Positions 1 through 13,740 of a stretch of DNA of 64,000 nucleotides are shown one piece after another. Within the stretch, counting starts at the first letter, position 1. Each line of letters opens with the position of its first letter. The translations under genes and the position numbers were made by a program. Below the pieces are notes generated by a model. It was not told the origin of the DNA, did no database searches, and saw nothing but the letters and a program-made list of their open reading frames with translations. Source of the DNA: Saccopteryx bilineata (Eukaryota; Chordata; Mammalia; Chiroptera; Emballonuridae); the NCBI RefSeq assembly GCF_036850765.1, contig NC_089491.1, forward strand, positions 185,049,520 to 185,113,519, written 5' to 3'.

Positions 1-529
1 AAACAATTTCTGTGAATGAACATGGAAGGTCATTAAGAAAAGCCACAATGTTGCATACTCATGAATTAGTAAATATCTATAGTCATTTATATTTACAGAT
101 AACTGATAAAAAATACTGATTTGCTGATTCAATAAGTGAACATTTATTAACCACTTCAAAAAGTATCTGGCTGGGTGAGACTGAGCGGTGGTTACCTCTG
201 TCCTACTTGAAAACTGAGAAAATTAAAGTAACTTATTCAAGATCACATAGCCAATAGATGCCAGAAAAAGGGGCTCCACTGCCACATTTGTGGCTCAGAA
301 ATGTTGTTCTGCCTGCTATGCCAGATTTTCTCCTAGACATTAAGGAGCAAAGACACCATGATAATAAATGCTCGTAAGAAATGCTTCTGCATGACTCCCA
401 AATCCATATAAATCCCAAAATATAAAATTGACTAGGGAACATATTTTTAAACATCTTAGTACTCCCTTAGCACGGTCTGTACTACCCACATTACAAGTGA
501 TTACTCACTGATTTGTGATAGCTATTGTG

Positions 530-606
530 CCGACATCATCTTTCTTATCCTGGCATCTCCTGCAGTGCTTTGCACACCGTGGGTTCTCAACGAATATTTG
601 TTGATT
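530..606 (+). repeat. L2-like LINE 3' end
   Basis: The segment runs through a TGCTTTGCACAC-type motif into CTCAACGAATATTTGTTGA, which resembles the conserved 3' end of L2 (GCACATAGTAGGTGCTCAATAAATATTTGTTGA type). It is short and diverged. Confidence 0.5.
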
Positions 607-620
607 TGGTCAATCTTTAA

Positions 621-777
621 TTTTTTAAATTCACTTAAGAGAGGGGGGAAAGAGAGAGAAGGGGAGAGGAGCAGAAAGCATCAACTTCCATATGTGCCTT
701 GACCAGGCAAGCCTGGGGCTTTGAACTGGCGACCTCAGCATTGTAGGTCCGTCCACTGCGCCACCACAGGTCAGGCC
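621..777 (-). repeat. tRNA-derived SINE, layout B (Ves-like)
   Basis: Read on the minus strand it starts CCTGACCTGTGGTGGCGCAGTGG, cut here to the tRNA-like head. It continues through a B-box-like GGTCGCCAGTTC, the AAGGCACATATGG motif and a CT-rich then A-rich tail. The direct repeat ATCTTTAA flanks it at 613-620 and 778-785, so both ends are fixed. Other copies of this layout are at 11925, 36032, 51518, 60483 and 62444. Confidence 0.85.
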
Positions 778-2629
778 ATCTTTAACTTTTTAAAACCACA
801 TTTGTGTGGGAAGAAAGTTGGTAAACTGTGTGAAAAGTTGGGACTTCCTAAGGCAGATCTGCATTAGGCACACCTATTTCAGTTTATCCTATTCCCACAG
901 CATTAACGTTGTCATTGTGTGCACAGAGACTTAACACCCACCTGAAAACTCAGCAGTAAGTCACACGCTGGGGAAAATGGGCTCCGTGGATAAGCAGAAA
1001 GCTAACCTGAGAGTGAGTGTGTGAGTTTTGGTTCTGGAATCCCCTCCCACCTGCTCTGACCAGCCTCCGCACCAATCCTTTCTCTGCTGCTTCCACACAC
1101 ACTCTGTGTTCACATGCCTTTCCCTCCTGATTCTGAACACATTGGCTCTTTCAAAGACCTTTTCAAAATTCTACTTGTACCATAAAACCTTTCTTAACCA
1201 AATAAGAGGCAAATGGTATTTTGCTCACCCAACTACATCTTGGGATGCAATCATCTTGAAATCCCAAATTGAAAGGGATGAAATATTTAAATCTGTACCC
1301 ATATGGATAAAGTTTTCTTACTGCATAATCTTTCAATTTGAGTTATCTCTAGTCTCAATTCTATTTCTATAAGTTCATCCACTTGAATAACCCTCAGTTA
1401 GTTATTTTTTTAGTTTGTCCACATGATGACATGTCTTCCTGAAATACTATATATATATATGTACAGAATATAATAATCTTAAATTCCTTCATTTTGCAAT
1501 ATTCATCCAGAGAACTGAGAATGTACAGCACAGTACCGGTGTACGGTTTACAACCTGTTGCTCTATTTTGACAAGTTAGGTGAGTCTGCCTTACTTTCTT
1601 ATGTGATGACATTTCATCTGCTATTACTATTCACTGTTAGCAGAACATTTGGTGGCATGTGGAGTAGTTTCTGCCAAGCCCTGGCAGCTCTGAAGGGCAG
1701 AAAGGAGGCACTGGGAGATTCTGATTCAAGCAGCCTAATGGCATGGAGTTTGAATTGGCATAAAAACTTAAAAAACATGTCACTGTCTAGCACCTAAGAC
1801 TAAGAGAAATGTCCTCCCAGAGGGGTTTGTGCATGTGTACACAGCCGGAATGAACACGACTCTCCCTGGAAGGTAGAAAGAAAAGTAAAATGCCTGTCTG
1901 TCATAGCAAGACAAAACCATGGATGGCTGTGAATACAATAGAAAGCAGCTAACAGAGATCACTTTGGACCCATTTTTTTAGAAAGTGGTATCTTTCAGAT
2001 GTTTCATGATCCATCTGTTTTCTGTGAAAATTATACTATGTGTTTCTGGAAGAATTCCATATGTAAAAATTGGTTAGACAACATAGATGAATTGAATATG
2101 ATTCCAAAGTATTCCAGCAGGCTAGGCAATATCCACTGGACATTTATTTGTACATTTTAATGATTCAAGATCATCTGGTCATCTAAAATTTATATTTTAT
2201 AGAAAAATGAAACAAAACAAAACCTCTGTGACTCTATAACCTGGGAATAAGCATGGAACAAATTCACCAGAGTCTCTACACAGCAGCAGTAAAAGCCTCT
2301 ACATTATTCTGCTGCAATAAAATCTCTGAGTATTGTCAAGAGAACACTCTAACATCACCTTTTAACCTCAACACAAATATCTTGTTTAAAGAGCACAGTT
2401 TCTATTCAACATATAGTTTCAAAACACTATTCCTTAGGCTCTGTCTCGCTCCTTTGAAGCATCTCACATGAGCTAAATAACCACATGTGGTTTTTTTTTA
2501 TCAAGCATTAAAGGACAGGTTGGATTTAGGGAAGATAACAAAATCCTGGAAATTCTATCTCAGACAATATGCTTAAACCTGTTCCCTCTTCTCTAATACC
2601 TGTATTCTGGCCTTACTTTGAGTCCTTCT

Positions 2630-3110
2630 TATCTCTTAGTTGGTTTATCATTTCAATGATTCTCACTACCTCCATTTTCAGCAAGACTCCCAGAATCAGG
2701 TGAGAGCTGATCATGTGGCTCCTTGCTTAAAAGCCCAAGGGGCCTGCCTGACGCTCTCAGGAGAAAGCCTGGACCCTTCAGCAGGTCCTTCAGTGCTCCC
2801 TACAATCTGACCCAACTTGTCTGTGCATGCCATCTGTAACTCTCCTTCTGGGACCCTGGGATCCAGCTGTCTCTCCCTGAACCTGTCATTTTCACACACC
2901 CCTAGATTTACTAATGCTTTGCCTTCTGCCCTCTCCCCTCTGGTCTGTAGTACTCCTTGAGTTCAAATGTCACAGCCTCTGGGAACCTTTACCTCAGCCT
3001 CTTCCCTCCCATGGTGATGCACTTCCTCCTCTGGGTGGCAATGGCCCTAATTCCAAGCACAATGCCCGGTGCAAGCAGAACATGTATTTAATAAGCAGTT
3101 TTGTCCCCTG
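2630..3110 (+). repeat. L2-like LINE relic
   Basis: The order of motifs (CATGTGGCTCCTTGCTTAAAAG, then a CTACAATCTGACCC stretch, then ACTCCTTGAGTTCAAATGTCAC, then AAGCACAATGCCCGGTGC, each trimmed) matches the arrangement in the 3' part of L2. It is strongly diverged, and the boundaries are approximate. Confidence 0.5.
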
Positions 3111-4458
3111 TAACTGCCCTGTGTCTCCCGCTCAGCAAAGCAGGCCGTTATTGGTGGAACAACACAGAAGGTGGGAGCTAAGCCCACGGACTCAAAATGT
3201 TCTCTACTCACCTCGGTGCCCTACACTAGTAGGCATCTAGTAATTTATAAGAAGGGAAGGGGGTTGGTGCTATTGATTCATTCTCAGGATGTCCTGAAGC
3301 CAATTCAGGTGTGTCCAGTTTGGGTTGACACTGAGTACATCCACCTTAACCATCATGATAAAATCTTTGGGTTCAGAACTTTTGTTCTAGGAAGGCAACA
3401 TGTTAGTTTCTCCAAATATAAAACAGCAGCATCCTGCACATGGAAAAAGACCTTGATCAGTAAAGAATTAAATTAACTCAGTAATTTCACTGAGAATGAT
3501 TTTCTTCCTATTTGGTAAAAGTGGTTGGATGACTTAAAAGTAAAGTTAATTAGATCCAGGTAATTTAAATGACATTTAGATAAATGCAGAAATAAGTTAA
3601 AAATTTTACAGAGAGCAGTCTGACACTGATTAAAAATAAAACACAAACAAACAAAAAACTCCATCACAGAAACATTCTCTCAAGTTGGCTGATCATTATA
3701 TAAATAAAAAATTATTTCCCCCTAACTTCATTTGAGTTTCCTGGACACATCTTCCCAGGGTTCGGTGAGCACAACGGTGAAATTTAACTTGTGAAATCCA
3801 CTCAAAGAAAACAGGTGAGAGTCACAGAATGAAAGGAGATTTATCACAAGATTAGATGTTGTGTTACTGCTTGGAGTAAAAGACAGAAAAAAACCCAAAA
3901 TACAACACATTGCTATTGTTTGCTGGGGGGTTATCCACCGACAGGATAAATGCAGGTTAAGTTTGGCCATAAAGCTGCCACACCCATCCAGATAATTTTA
4001 TTCACTCCATCAACATTTAAAAGTGAATTCACAAGAGCCAGTATGTCCTGTACTGTGATGTGTGCTGGGGAGTAAAAAAAGAACAGACCTTGAATGCTAG
4101 CCCAGGAGGGACTTATACTGGCCAAGTGCACTTCACAACAATGTTGCTGTTGTGACAGTGGAAGTATGTAGACAGAATAGGGGAAATGGGCAGTCAGAGA
4201 ACACTGCATCCTAAAGGTGACACTTGAACTCATACTTGGGAGAGGAGTTAGACTCAGGTTCAAAAAACACATGCTTCATGTTTAATTCATGTGACACCTG
4301 CTGGAAATGTTACCACAGTAGCATATCTTCTTGGGTAGCTCTGTTATCCGTCACTCTACAAACTGTGAATGTGAGAGAAAGGTATTGGACCTGGGATATC
4401 TTCTAATGGTTTACTTTCTGAAGTTCCAGAAACATACCTCTTGACCAAAATGTCCACG

Positions 4459-4496
4459 ATAGGGAGTGGTAAAGACAATAGGGAGTGGTAAAGATA
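4459..4496. repeat. Tandem duplication, 19 bp x 2
   Basis: The unit ATAGGGAGTGGTAAAGACA at 4459-4477 is followed directly by a copy differing by one base at 4478-4496. It is a simple local duplication with no visible coding or element context. Confidence 0.9.
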
Positions 4497-4629
4497 AAAT
4501 CGCCAAGCTCTGTGACAATAATATCACAGAGACTCCAGGATTCTTCCATTCCTGGTCACATTGTCTTGGTAATGGGTAGGCATGATAATACCATTAGCTC
4601 ATAGAGGAATTTAGAAAAGCATTAAATAG

Positions 4630-4865
4630 ATAAATTAATAATAGTGGCTACCACTCATTAAGCAATTGCTAGAGTGAGGCTGTATACTGTACATTTCATA
4701 AACATTAACTAGTTGTCATGGATCTATGGGTAGGTACATACACGTAAACACATACACATTATTTATTTATAAAGATATATATTGATACTTTCTTACAGAA
4801 TCAGTTTAAGTACTCTGCTCAAGGTTACATAGAAAGTAAGTTGCTGAAACAAAGCACATGTTCAT
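4630..4865 (-). repeat. MIR SINE relic
   Basis: Read in reverse it matches the MIR layout. In the forward direction there is ATTAAGCAATTGCT, then a CATTTCATAAACATTAACT stretch, then CTCAAGGTTACATAGAAAG, corresponding to the inverted MIR core (AAGGTCACACAGCTAG type). It is diverged and interrupted by an AT-rich insertion. Confidence 0.5.
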
Positions 4866-7800
4866 AACTATCCCAAATCACATGGAAAAAGTAAATCACA
4901 CACGCCCAAATAAACTCTTCCCATAGTATGTACTGTAATGAAAGTAAATTACTTCAGTGGTCAAAAAGTATAAGAATTAAAAAAGACAACAGCAAAGCAA
5001 AACATCATGGCTCCTCCATGTGGAGAAGGATCCAAATCCAAGAACCAGAGGTGTGCTGTCCCCCAGCATGGGAACTGACCCTCTCCTCACAGGGAACAGC
5101 GGAGAACAAGGTTTGCACTATTAGTCTCTTCCTTGGGCCCTGACCAGTGTTGCACCACTTCCCACTGCAGCAGGGCTCAGTAAAGAGTGGGATTCACTTC
5201 TGTCTCCGTCAAGAAAAATAAAAGCAAATAACCCAAATGGGATGATTTTCCTGGTTCACTTTTGCAGACGTAATTAAGTTTCCACTTGAAGTGGAGAAGA
5301 CAGAGACCTGGACTGAAGCTCTGAGCACATATGACTTGCCAGACCCAGCACTGCGAGGCATGGCTATGTCTCTGTCATTAACCTAACACTGTCTATAAAG
5401 AACATTCTAACCCTCTTTCCATCAGGTGGGTCAACACAGAAACTTCATGAAAACTAAAGAAAGCAGACAAGTCATCATCTTTCAGTATAAAACAGACCCA
5501 ATCAGATGCAGGTTGAAAAGGGGAGGGATGGTCTAGGAACAGTATCAACAATTGATCTCCTTTTCCCAGGGCCCGAAGAGCATTTCTATTCTCCTGGCCC
5601 AAGAAATCACAGTCTCTTAGTCACCCCTATAACAAAGACCTTGTTGGCAAAACAATATGATAGTGAGTGAGCTCACTGGGCTAGTTTGATGACTTATTTT
5701 GTGTATAAGGGACACGTGAGAATCATTGAGTGCGCCTTTCTTCACTAAAGTGTGTATACTTCTTTACTAGTTAGATTCTCTGCCTAAGCTCATGTGTTTT
5801 AATCAGATAATTATACTTACCTCTCAGTCTTTGACTTAACTTTAGGCAAAACTTTTTCTTAATTCCTGCATCAGGTCCATCCAGGCTCCTTACATCTCAG
5901 CAGCACGAAAAAGCACACAATAGCATATGATACTCCTTTACCTTCAAGTACATCTCTAGTACAACAATAATATGCCCACACCACCCCTGGTCATGACCAT
6001 GATTCCAGACTGTGGGTCAGGGACTGCGTTCATTTCTGCATTCTGCAGAACTCTCAAACCTACCAACACAAATGGTTTGGCTACACAGGGTCAATAAAAT
6101 GAATTCAGAAGATGACTTTCTGTTCATAATGGTATCTTAATTATTCAACATGTTTGTGACCATCAGCATCAAAAGCACTTGTTATAGATCCAGTGTAGGA
6201 AAAACCACTCTCAGTGCCAACACACAATCACAAGAGCAAAGGTGGAGATCGTGCTCAAGGCTGTGGTCAGGGACAGACTGTCCTGGAAGGTGGTGGCAGC
6301 AGAGAGGCCAGCAAGGAAGAGCTTTGACTACTCCAGCTGGGAGGTGATGAAAACCTGGAATCAGGCCGTGGCAGAAGTGATGGTGACCAAGACCCACACG
6401 TGGGAAAGGAAAGCATGACACAGTTAGCAATGTTGTGGGTGAACAACAGAGAAAGTTGAAGTGGACCTAGTTTCTTGTCTGACAGTGAAATCTAGCATTT
6501 AGGATAAGGAAGCTGAGCACAGTGAGAGACATGACGAAGAGAGATGAAGTCACCACTTCACATGGGTGGGAAGAAGAGATTCAGCTCTTGGAGATGCCTA
6601 TCAGCAACACAGGGAAATAACAGGGAAAGTCTGGCCTCAGGAAAGTTGTGTGAGATTATGTAAAAACAATGGCCACTCTGACTCACATATATAATTCATC
6701 TTTCATGGGGTTGTCTACTGGTCATATTTTGTTGTAATTACTAAAATTACTAATTTATGTAGGTATCTTTCACTAGTTGCTATCCTAAGAGCAGCAACTT
6801 GGCCTGTGTTCAGCTTAAAGTCATCTCAGGAGATTAGAATTAAAATGATTTTTCTGCCCTCAACACAAACAGTATCTAAAGGCTGAAAGCTGCATGTCAA
6901 CTGGCACAGCCAAGGATGCCTTTTTCCTGTTTCAGGAAGAAAACTAATTTTTAGGAGTTCCCCCAGCAACTGAATTGCAGTTGTAAAGCACTGAGAGCTG
7001 AGAAATTGAGCACCTGCCTCTACCAGCCACTCTGGGGTGGGGAGAGTGAACACAGAGGGGGCGAGGAGGGCTCCTGCTACGCCACCAGTGGGAGCAGAGG
7101 CCCTGGAGCCAGAAGCAAAGCTGAAGCTGGGCACCAGCCCGTACTGAAACACTTCCCTGGGGAAGCCCGCCTTTGGTTTCTCATTCGTGAAATTCATTTC
7201 CCTCAATAGGGTCGGACAAAGTTGAAATGAGATTGTGCTTAGTACAGTAGCTGAAAAGCAGTGCTACCTGTCCTTCCTAGACCATTGTAACGCCTTGCTT
7301 AAGGGGGCCATGGATGAGTAAAATAGTCACTGATAAAGTTCTTTCAAATTAATAGATACATGTGAACCATATGATTGAAATCTAAGCCTCACTAAAAAAT
7401 ATTGACATTTCTACATAAACATAAATATCTGAAAACAGAAAAACATTTTGTCACTTTTTTATTTGGTATGATGAAAGTAAGATTTTATTTTTAGTCTTTG
7501 ATTTATTACACAATTATAATGGATATTTCATCTACTACTGTTAATGGCATTCAAACAAATAAATACTGTTTTGTTCATTTTAATATAATGACAGATTTCA
7601 ACAAACCAATAAACTTCTGCTCTGACTTGAGGTTCATCAGTTTCACTTATTGTCAATCAATATCTTTATCCTGCGAATAATGATGACAGGTAGCATAGTT
7701 TGGCATTTATCCTAGAATCTAGGTTTGATTTCTGGCTCTGACACTTACAAAGCTGTCTCTTCTCCTTAGGTAAAAGAATCCTTTTCTTGTTCAAGTAGCA

Positions 7801-7871
7801 GGTAGAAGTCTTTGTCCTACAGAAGGTGCCCCCATGCCAGTGCCTGGGCAAGTACAATGATTCCTCTAAGC

Positions 7872-8083
7872 CAGTGGTCAGCAAACCGCGGCCCGCAAGC
7901 CACATGCAGCTCTTTGGCCCTTTGGCCTCTTGAGTGTGGCCAGCTTAGGAGTACCCTAATTAAGTTAATAACAATGTACCTACTCTATATAGTTTAAGTT
8001 TAAAAAGTTTGGCTCTCAAAAGAAATTTCAATCGTTGCATGTTGATATTTGGCGCTGTTGACTAATGAGTTTGCCGACCACTG
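7872..8083 (+). mobile_element. hAT-class MITE, 212 bp
   Basis: The left end CAGTGGTCAGCAAACCGCGG and the right end TTTGCCGACCACTG are inverted terminal repeats. They are flanked by a perfect 8-bp target duplication CTCTAAGC at 7864-7871 and 8084-8091. The 8-bp duplication and CAGTGGT ends are diagnostic of hAT elements. There is no coding capacity, so it is a non-autonomous copy. Orientation is arbitrary. Confidence 0.92.
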
Positions 8084-8609
8084 CTCTAAGCCAACAGGGT
8101 AATCCCAGTCAACCTGGCCAGTGATTGGTACGTGACTCAATTCCAATCAGAGGAATACAAGAGGAATTTTGCCAGGATGTTTGGCCAACCCTTCTTCTTT
8201 CCAGAAGAAAGCTTTGCCCTGGGCCTCCTTCCTTCCTGACTCTTAGGTAAAGCAAAGAAGTTTACAGCTGAGGTGACCATCTTCTGATCATGTAGTAACA
8301 AGTCTGAACAGGAGTGTCTGGGTCCTTGAGCTTTTAAACCCATCTGAAACCTCCCAACCCAGGCTGTGAGGTAGACAAGCTCTTTAAAAGTATTTATTAT
8401 TTCAGCCATTATAAAGTCATTTGGTTATTTATGACAAAATCATCCTAAAATAACACACATTTTAAATTACTAGATGGCAAAAATTACTTCTAAATATTAA
8501 CCACACCATTCTATCTGTGAACGGCATGTATGTTAGTATAAATATATTGTGATTAGTGTTGAGAGAAATTTGGGTAGAAATGAAAGTCACTGATCTTCAG
8601 AATCCTATT

Positions 8610-8611
<2 letters not shown>

Positions 8612-8653
<42 letters not shown>
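8612..8653. repeat. (GT)n microsatellite, about 21 units
   Basis: An uninterrupted GT dinucleotide run of about 42 bp. It is likely polymorphic. Confidence 0.98.
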
Positions 8654-8655
<2 letters not shown>

Positions 8656-10296
8656 AAAGTAAAGCAGTTGAAGAATTGCAAAAGACAATAATTTGTCTTC
8701 AAATACCTTTGCATTGAAATGGCTAATAAAATGGTTAACAAAACAGAAGCTAAGGTAAACAGATTTTTGGATATTTAAAATGTGATAGAATCTTCATTCT
8801 CTCATTCATAATTTTGACCTTTATTAAAGTTCAAAGATTTAAAATTGTTAGTTAAAAAAGGTTTGTGTTTTTTTTCTTCAGTTGAAAATGAGCCAGGTTT
8901 TCAGAGCCCTTCAATGTTGGCGTCTCCGTCGGCACAGGCGAGGATCAGCTTTGCCAGGGCGACAATAACTGGGGTTGCTAGCAAATGCAATGTGAAATCA
9001 CAAAACAAGACTAAAATGTCCCTTATTTTCCTATTTTCTTGCAATTGGATTCAGTCAAATAAAACAGAAAGAGGACAGGTTGCCTTGCCCTCTTCCCTTG
9101 GAAGAAAAGATGAGAACAGGCCCTGGGCCACCATCAAAGGTGGGATATGAAACAGGACACTTGGTGTGGCTGGCCCGGCACTAGGCTGCTCTCCACTCCC
9201 CAAGGGGGAAACAGAAGAGTATACTGGGGCTGACACAGTACAAGTGACATGACAGCTAAGGCCCCTTGTCATGCAACTACAAATCCTCATTTTTAGGGGA
9301 GATTAATTTAAAATGCAGCTTTCGAAAGCTCAAACTTAAAAAGTAGAGTTTTTTTTTTTTTTTAAAACTAATTTGTCTTCTTAATTGGTGCTCTAACTTG
9401 TAAGTTTTAAAGTAGGTGCCTATAATTTGCTAAAGTCACAGGCAATCCATTTACCTAGAGCAACTCTTATTATAGTTTTAAAACTGTTTAAACCTGTCAC
9501 AGGTGTTAATAACACTGCAGGCATTCAGTAAAGGTGAATGGTATCACCAATGTTTCGGACAGATTTTTAAATAGCATCTTGCATCCTTAGTCTCTTTTTT
9601 ATTTCAACATGGCTGAACTGAAACAAATCTACCCAAACCTAGGAGATTATCCTTTGCCGGTATGATCATGTGGTATAAAAACCTCCAGAATGCCAGGAAT
9701 TTCCATAAACAACATATCTCCCCATGCAGAAACCAAAGCCTTTCTTCAGATCAAAAGACAAACCTGTTCACTTTCACAAAGTTAGATACACAGTCACTCT
9801 ACTGTGGGGGGGGGGGGGAACCCTGATAGGCTGTGTAGTGTGACAAGTTTTTCATATTCACAATACTGAAAACCGAGCTAGTGCAAGAAACTGATCCACC
9901 TAAGAAAGTCACAGGTCCAGTCTCTACTTATCAGTCAAGTTCAGTAATGTACCCTACTTCCTTCAGTAGGCTTTAATGGTGTGGGAAAACAACAAACATT
10001 ATGCTGTTTATCTAGAACCCATTTTTCAGTAAAGGTATTGAAAACCCCTCACATAAGTCCACTAGAGACAAAGTGTCAGCTTTGTTCCTTTTCTCTGGAG
10101 ACCTGAGGGAAGGACATAAACAAGGGTACACACAGCAAAATAACAAAAGAAATAAAAACAGGGAAGAAAAGTCTGATGTTGTATTTGTACAACTGAAGAG
10201 CCTTTTTGATTTGTTGTATACTTCCTACATAAATACCTATACGGTTCAAATGGAATATTACCAAAATATTGCCCTAGTTCATTTAATACTTTCCTT

Positions 10297-10895
10297 TTTT
10301 TAATTCTAATTTATTTTTTATTGAGTTATTTTATGGTTCACAAAACCATACACATTGCAAGTGTACAACTCAACAAAACATCATCTGTACACCTCATGTG
10401 TGCCCTTTACCCCAAGCAAAATCTCTTTCCATCCTCCTTCCCCTCACCAGCACCTGCTCTCCACACCCCTTTCTCTCTGGCTATCACCACACTCTTGTCT
10501 GTGTCTGTGTGTTATATATACATTGTTTCTTTGCTCAATCCCTTCACCTTTTCCACCCAGACCTTCACCCCCTCCCTTCTGACAGCTGTTAATCTGTTCC
10601 ATGTATCCATGCCTCTGTTTATGTTTAAGTCATCAGTGTATTTTGTTCAGTAGATTCCACATCTAAATTAGGTCATGGGGTACTATTTGTCTTTCTCTGG
10701 CTTATTTCACTTAACATAATGCTCTCCGGGTCCATCCATGCTGTCGCAAAAGGTAAGATTTCCTTTTTTCTTTTCCTTTCTTTTTTTTTTACGATCAAGT
10801 AGTATTCCATTGTGTAAATGACCACAACTTTTTTATCCACTCATCTACTGATGGGCACTTGGGATGCCTCCAAATCTTGGCTATTATAATATACT
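10297..10895 (-). repeat. L1 LINE 3' fragment
   Basis: On the minus strand this reads as the end of L1 ORF2 and the 3'UTR. The forward strand shows CATCTACTGATGGGCACTTG, TTTTTTTTACGATCAAGTAG and ACTTAACATAATGCTCTCC, which are the complements of familiar L1 ORF2 3' motifs. A T-rich stretch at the left end marks the original poly(A). It is 5'-truncated. Confidence 0.85.
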
Positions 10896-11727
10896 CCTTC
10901 CATTCCATGGCTGCCAAAATACATATTTACCTATTTAAGGCTAAACTCAAAGAAGTCAGTTAATGTTCTTAACCTTAAGAAGAAATCTTTAATACCAATT
11001 TAATTTTATATTTCCACAATGTCGTTGTGCTTGTAGCATTGGCTGACAAGTCCTAGAAATTTCAAAGCCATCTTTGACTGCTAAGCAACTCTGCACTTTG
11101 GAGTTGACTGAAACAGCGGAGGCAGTCAGAACTGTATATCAAATTAGAGTAGATATTTTATCAACTTAACGTGGGTCTGAATGCCTTTTCAAAAAGATAT
11201 CAACTCCCTTAAATTGACATGACAACAAATTCTTACAGCAGCATAAAAAGTATTATCTGAAATTTTATGGCTTTGGCTTAAATTTCCATCTGCAGCTCAT
11301 TAAATGCCTAAACAGTAGGAAGGAATTAAACCAAAATCAGGCTAATTACAGAGTTTGATATGCTGGCAGAATATAAACTTTCACTGCTCAGCATCTGGAG
11401 TTTTCAGTGACTAACATAAATGCTTATATTTGTATATTCTACAGAAGAGAAGAAAAGTATCTATAAAAATATAGGTGAGATATATGACTAAACTTAACTT
11501 ACAGAAATATATGATCACACAAACAAACATCCTTCCCTTCAATCCCATAAATGTTATAAAGAGTGAGGGGACCACTTAAAATGAACAACTGACTTTAAAT
11601 TAGTCCCAGGTCAAAATTCCAAGAAACATGGCAACTCTTCTTCCCATCTTCTGTAAAGAATGCCTGTTTGAAATGCTTGCTGCCCCAAACCTGATGTTGG
11701 GTCAAGTGTGCAGAGTAAGTAGTTTCT

Positions 11728-11797
11728 TTCTTTTTTCTTTTCCTTTCTTCTTCTCTCTTCTCTTCTCTCTTCCCTTCTCTCTTTTTCTTTCTTTTTT
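11728..11797. repeat. Polypyrimidine (CT)-rich tract
   Basis: About 70 bp of nearly pure C/T on the plus strand with TTCTTTCT/CTTCTCT submotifs. Such tracts can form triplex (H-DNA) structures. On the minus strand (FRY sense) it is a purine run, so it is not a splice-acceptor tract for FRY. Confidence 0.85.
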
Positions 11798-11924
11798 TAA
11801 ATTCTGGTCCTAGGGAGGACTACAGTTATTTCTCCTTCCTGAGACCAGACATGATTTACTTATTTATCTATTCAATATCTATTTATTTATTTACTTATTT
11901 TTATATTTTATTATTTATTTATTT

Positions 11925-12100
11925 ATTTTTAGAGGGGGGGGGGAGAGAAAGAAAATGAGAGAGAAGAAAGAGAGAGAAGGGAGGAGGAGCAGGCAGCATC
12001 AACTCCCATCTGTGCCTTGACTGGACAAGCCCAGGGTTTCAAACCAGCGACTACAGCGTTCCAGGTCGATGTTTCATCCACTGCGCCACCACAGGTCAGG
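11925..12100 (-). repeat. tRNA-derived SINE, layout B (Ves-like)
   Basis: The right end CACTGCGCCACCACAGGTCAGG is trimmed here to the complement of the tRNA-like head. The body has GTGCCTTGACTGGACAAGC and a GA-rich tail region ending in TTATTTATTTATTTT. The left boundary merges into a T/A-rich run from about 11860, so the target duplication was not resolved. Confidence 0.82.
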
Positions 12101-13391
12101 TAGGGTAAATAATTTTCATTTACTCTTCTCCATCAGCCATCCTGCTAAGAAGACTATTCTAAAATGTTCTTACAGGACTTGACCTGCAAACGGCAGGCTT
12201 CCATTAGCTTTCTGATACAGGAAAAGCATAAATCCACAAAGTCAAAAATCAACAGAATCTATCAAACACATCACCCCAAATAAAATTCTCTAGGGCACAC
12301 ACTGCATCTGAAATAATGCTAGCTCCTATCCCTGGGGTTCCCTAAGCCCTGGGCACTTCATGTTAATTTTCCTTAGTTTTGGCACTAACAAGGAAGGAAG
12401 GGAAGCCCAGAGACCCTTGAGCACAGGAGCAGGGGTCTCATTCAGCTAGGATGCTCCCAAAGCACTGAGTCGCATTACTGCACAGTAGATGCTCAGTAAA
12501 GACATACTGAACAGGGTTGGCCTTGCTTCTCTGACACTGTTGGGTACCAAGGCATTTTGGAGCAATAACCAAGAAAAGCTGAAATTGAGATAGTAAGGGC
12601 TTTTTTTAGTATAAACCAGCACGGAGATGTGAGCAAAGAGGTTCTTATGGAAAAGGCTATTCCCATCATTGCTCTTCCCAGTTGTGTCACTGGGAGCCAC
12701 AATTTTTCAGCACAAAGAGACAGCATTCTCTTCTTTGTGCAGCCAGCAGTTCTACAGTGGAGCAATATTTCCAGGAGTCTGCTGAGTGGGATCTGTCAAA
12801 TAAGAAAAGTTCGTAAGGAAAAGAAATGAGATAAAGTGGTGAACTATCTTTTTCATAAATGCCACTCTGCTTTCCAGGAGGCGGGTGCCTGCCTGCTGAC
12901 CCCTCTGCACTGCAGTGCTGTGCAAATACTGCTGACTCCCCGGAGGCACCACATTGTAGAAATTCAGAAAGATATAAGGGTTTCAAAAAGAGGACTAAGG
13001 AAATGCTTGAGTACGAATGTTAGGGTACAATCCAGAAAATCTTTACATCTCATTCAGCATATGAGGTAATGTGTCTGAAGACAGTGAACACTAAATAAAT
13101 TTTAAGATTTAGTCTTAGCCAAAACCTGCACAAAAAGCTTTATATGGGGCTGTCAATCGACAGAACAGCCCCAACACAGTCAAATGTCACTTCTCATTAG
13201 CCCAAACTACCTGATGCACCCAGCTCATTCTGAATATCACATAAGCACAAAAATATAAAATTACTAATAAGATGAAATCAGGACCTATGTAAACCATTCT
13301 GCTCCTTAAACCGTACCTAAAAAAGTGCATAAATGAGTCATCGGTATTAAAATGTTTTGGATCAGATGTCTTTTAAATAAAGAGACCATCT

Positions 13392-13740
13392 TGACATCGG
13401 AACATTTACAGCAAAATGGTGGGAGCTTGATAACATGATACGAAGCGAAATAAGTAAATCAGAAAAAAACAAGAACTGCATTATTCCATACGTAGGTGGG
13501 ACATAAAAGTGAAACTAAGAGACATTGATAAGAGTGTGGTGGTTACGGGGGGGGGGGGGAAGGGGGAGGAGGAGGGGCACAAAGAAAACAAGATAGAAGG
13601 TGACAGAGGACAATCTGACTTTGGGTGATGGGTATGCAACATAATTGAACAACAAGATAACCTGGACTTGTTATCTTTGAATATATGTATCCTGATTTAT
13701 TGATGTCACCCCATTAAAAAAATAAAATTATTAAAAAAAA
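13392..13740 (+). repeat. 5'-truncated L1 insertion with target-site duplication
   Basis: The element contains AACATGATACGAAGCGAAAT, a GGTGGGACATAAAAGTG stretch, a poly-G run near 13549 and TGACTTTGGGTGATGGGTAT, and ends in a poly(A). The duplication AAGAGACCATCT at 13380-13391 and 13741-13752 fixes both ends at 349 bp. It belongs to the same 3'UTR family as the L1s at 37800 and 45406. Confidence 0.93.

Noticed and set aside
6174..6440. Possible exon with frames on both strands
   Set aside because: No family similarity recognised and no convincing splice pair on the FRY strand. It is probably chance in a slightly GC-richer segment.
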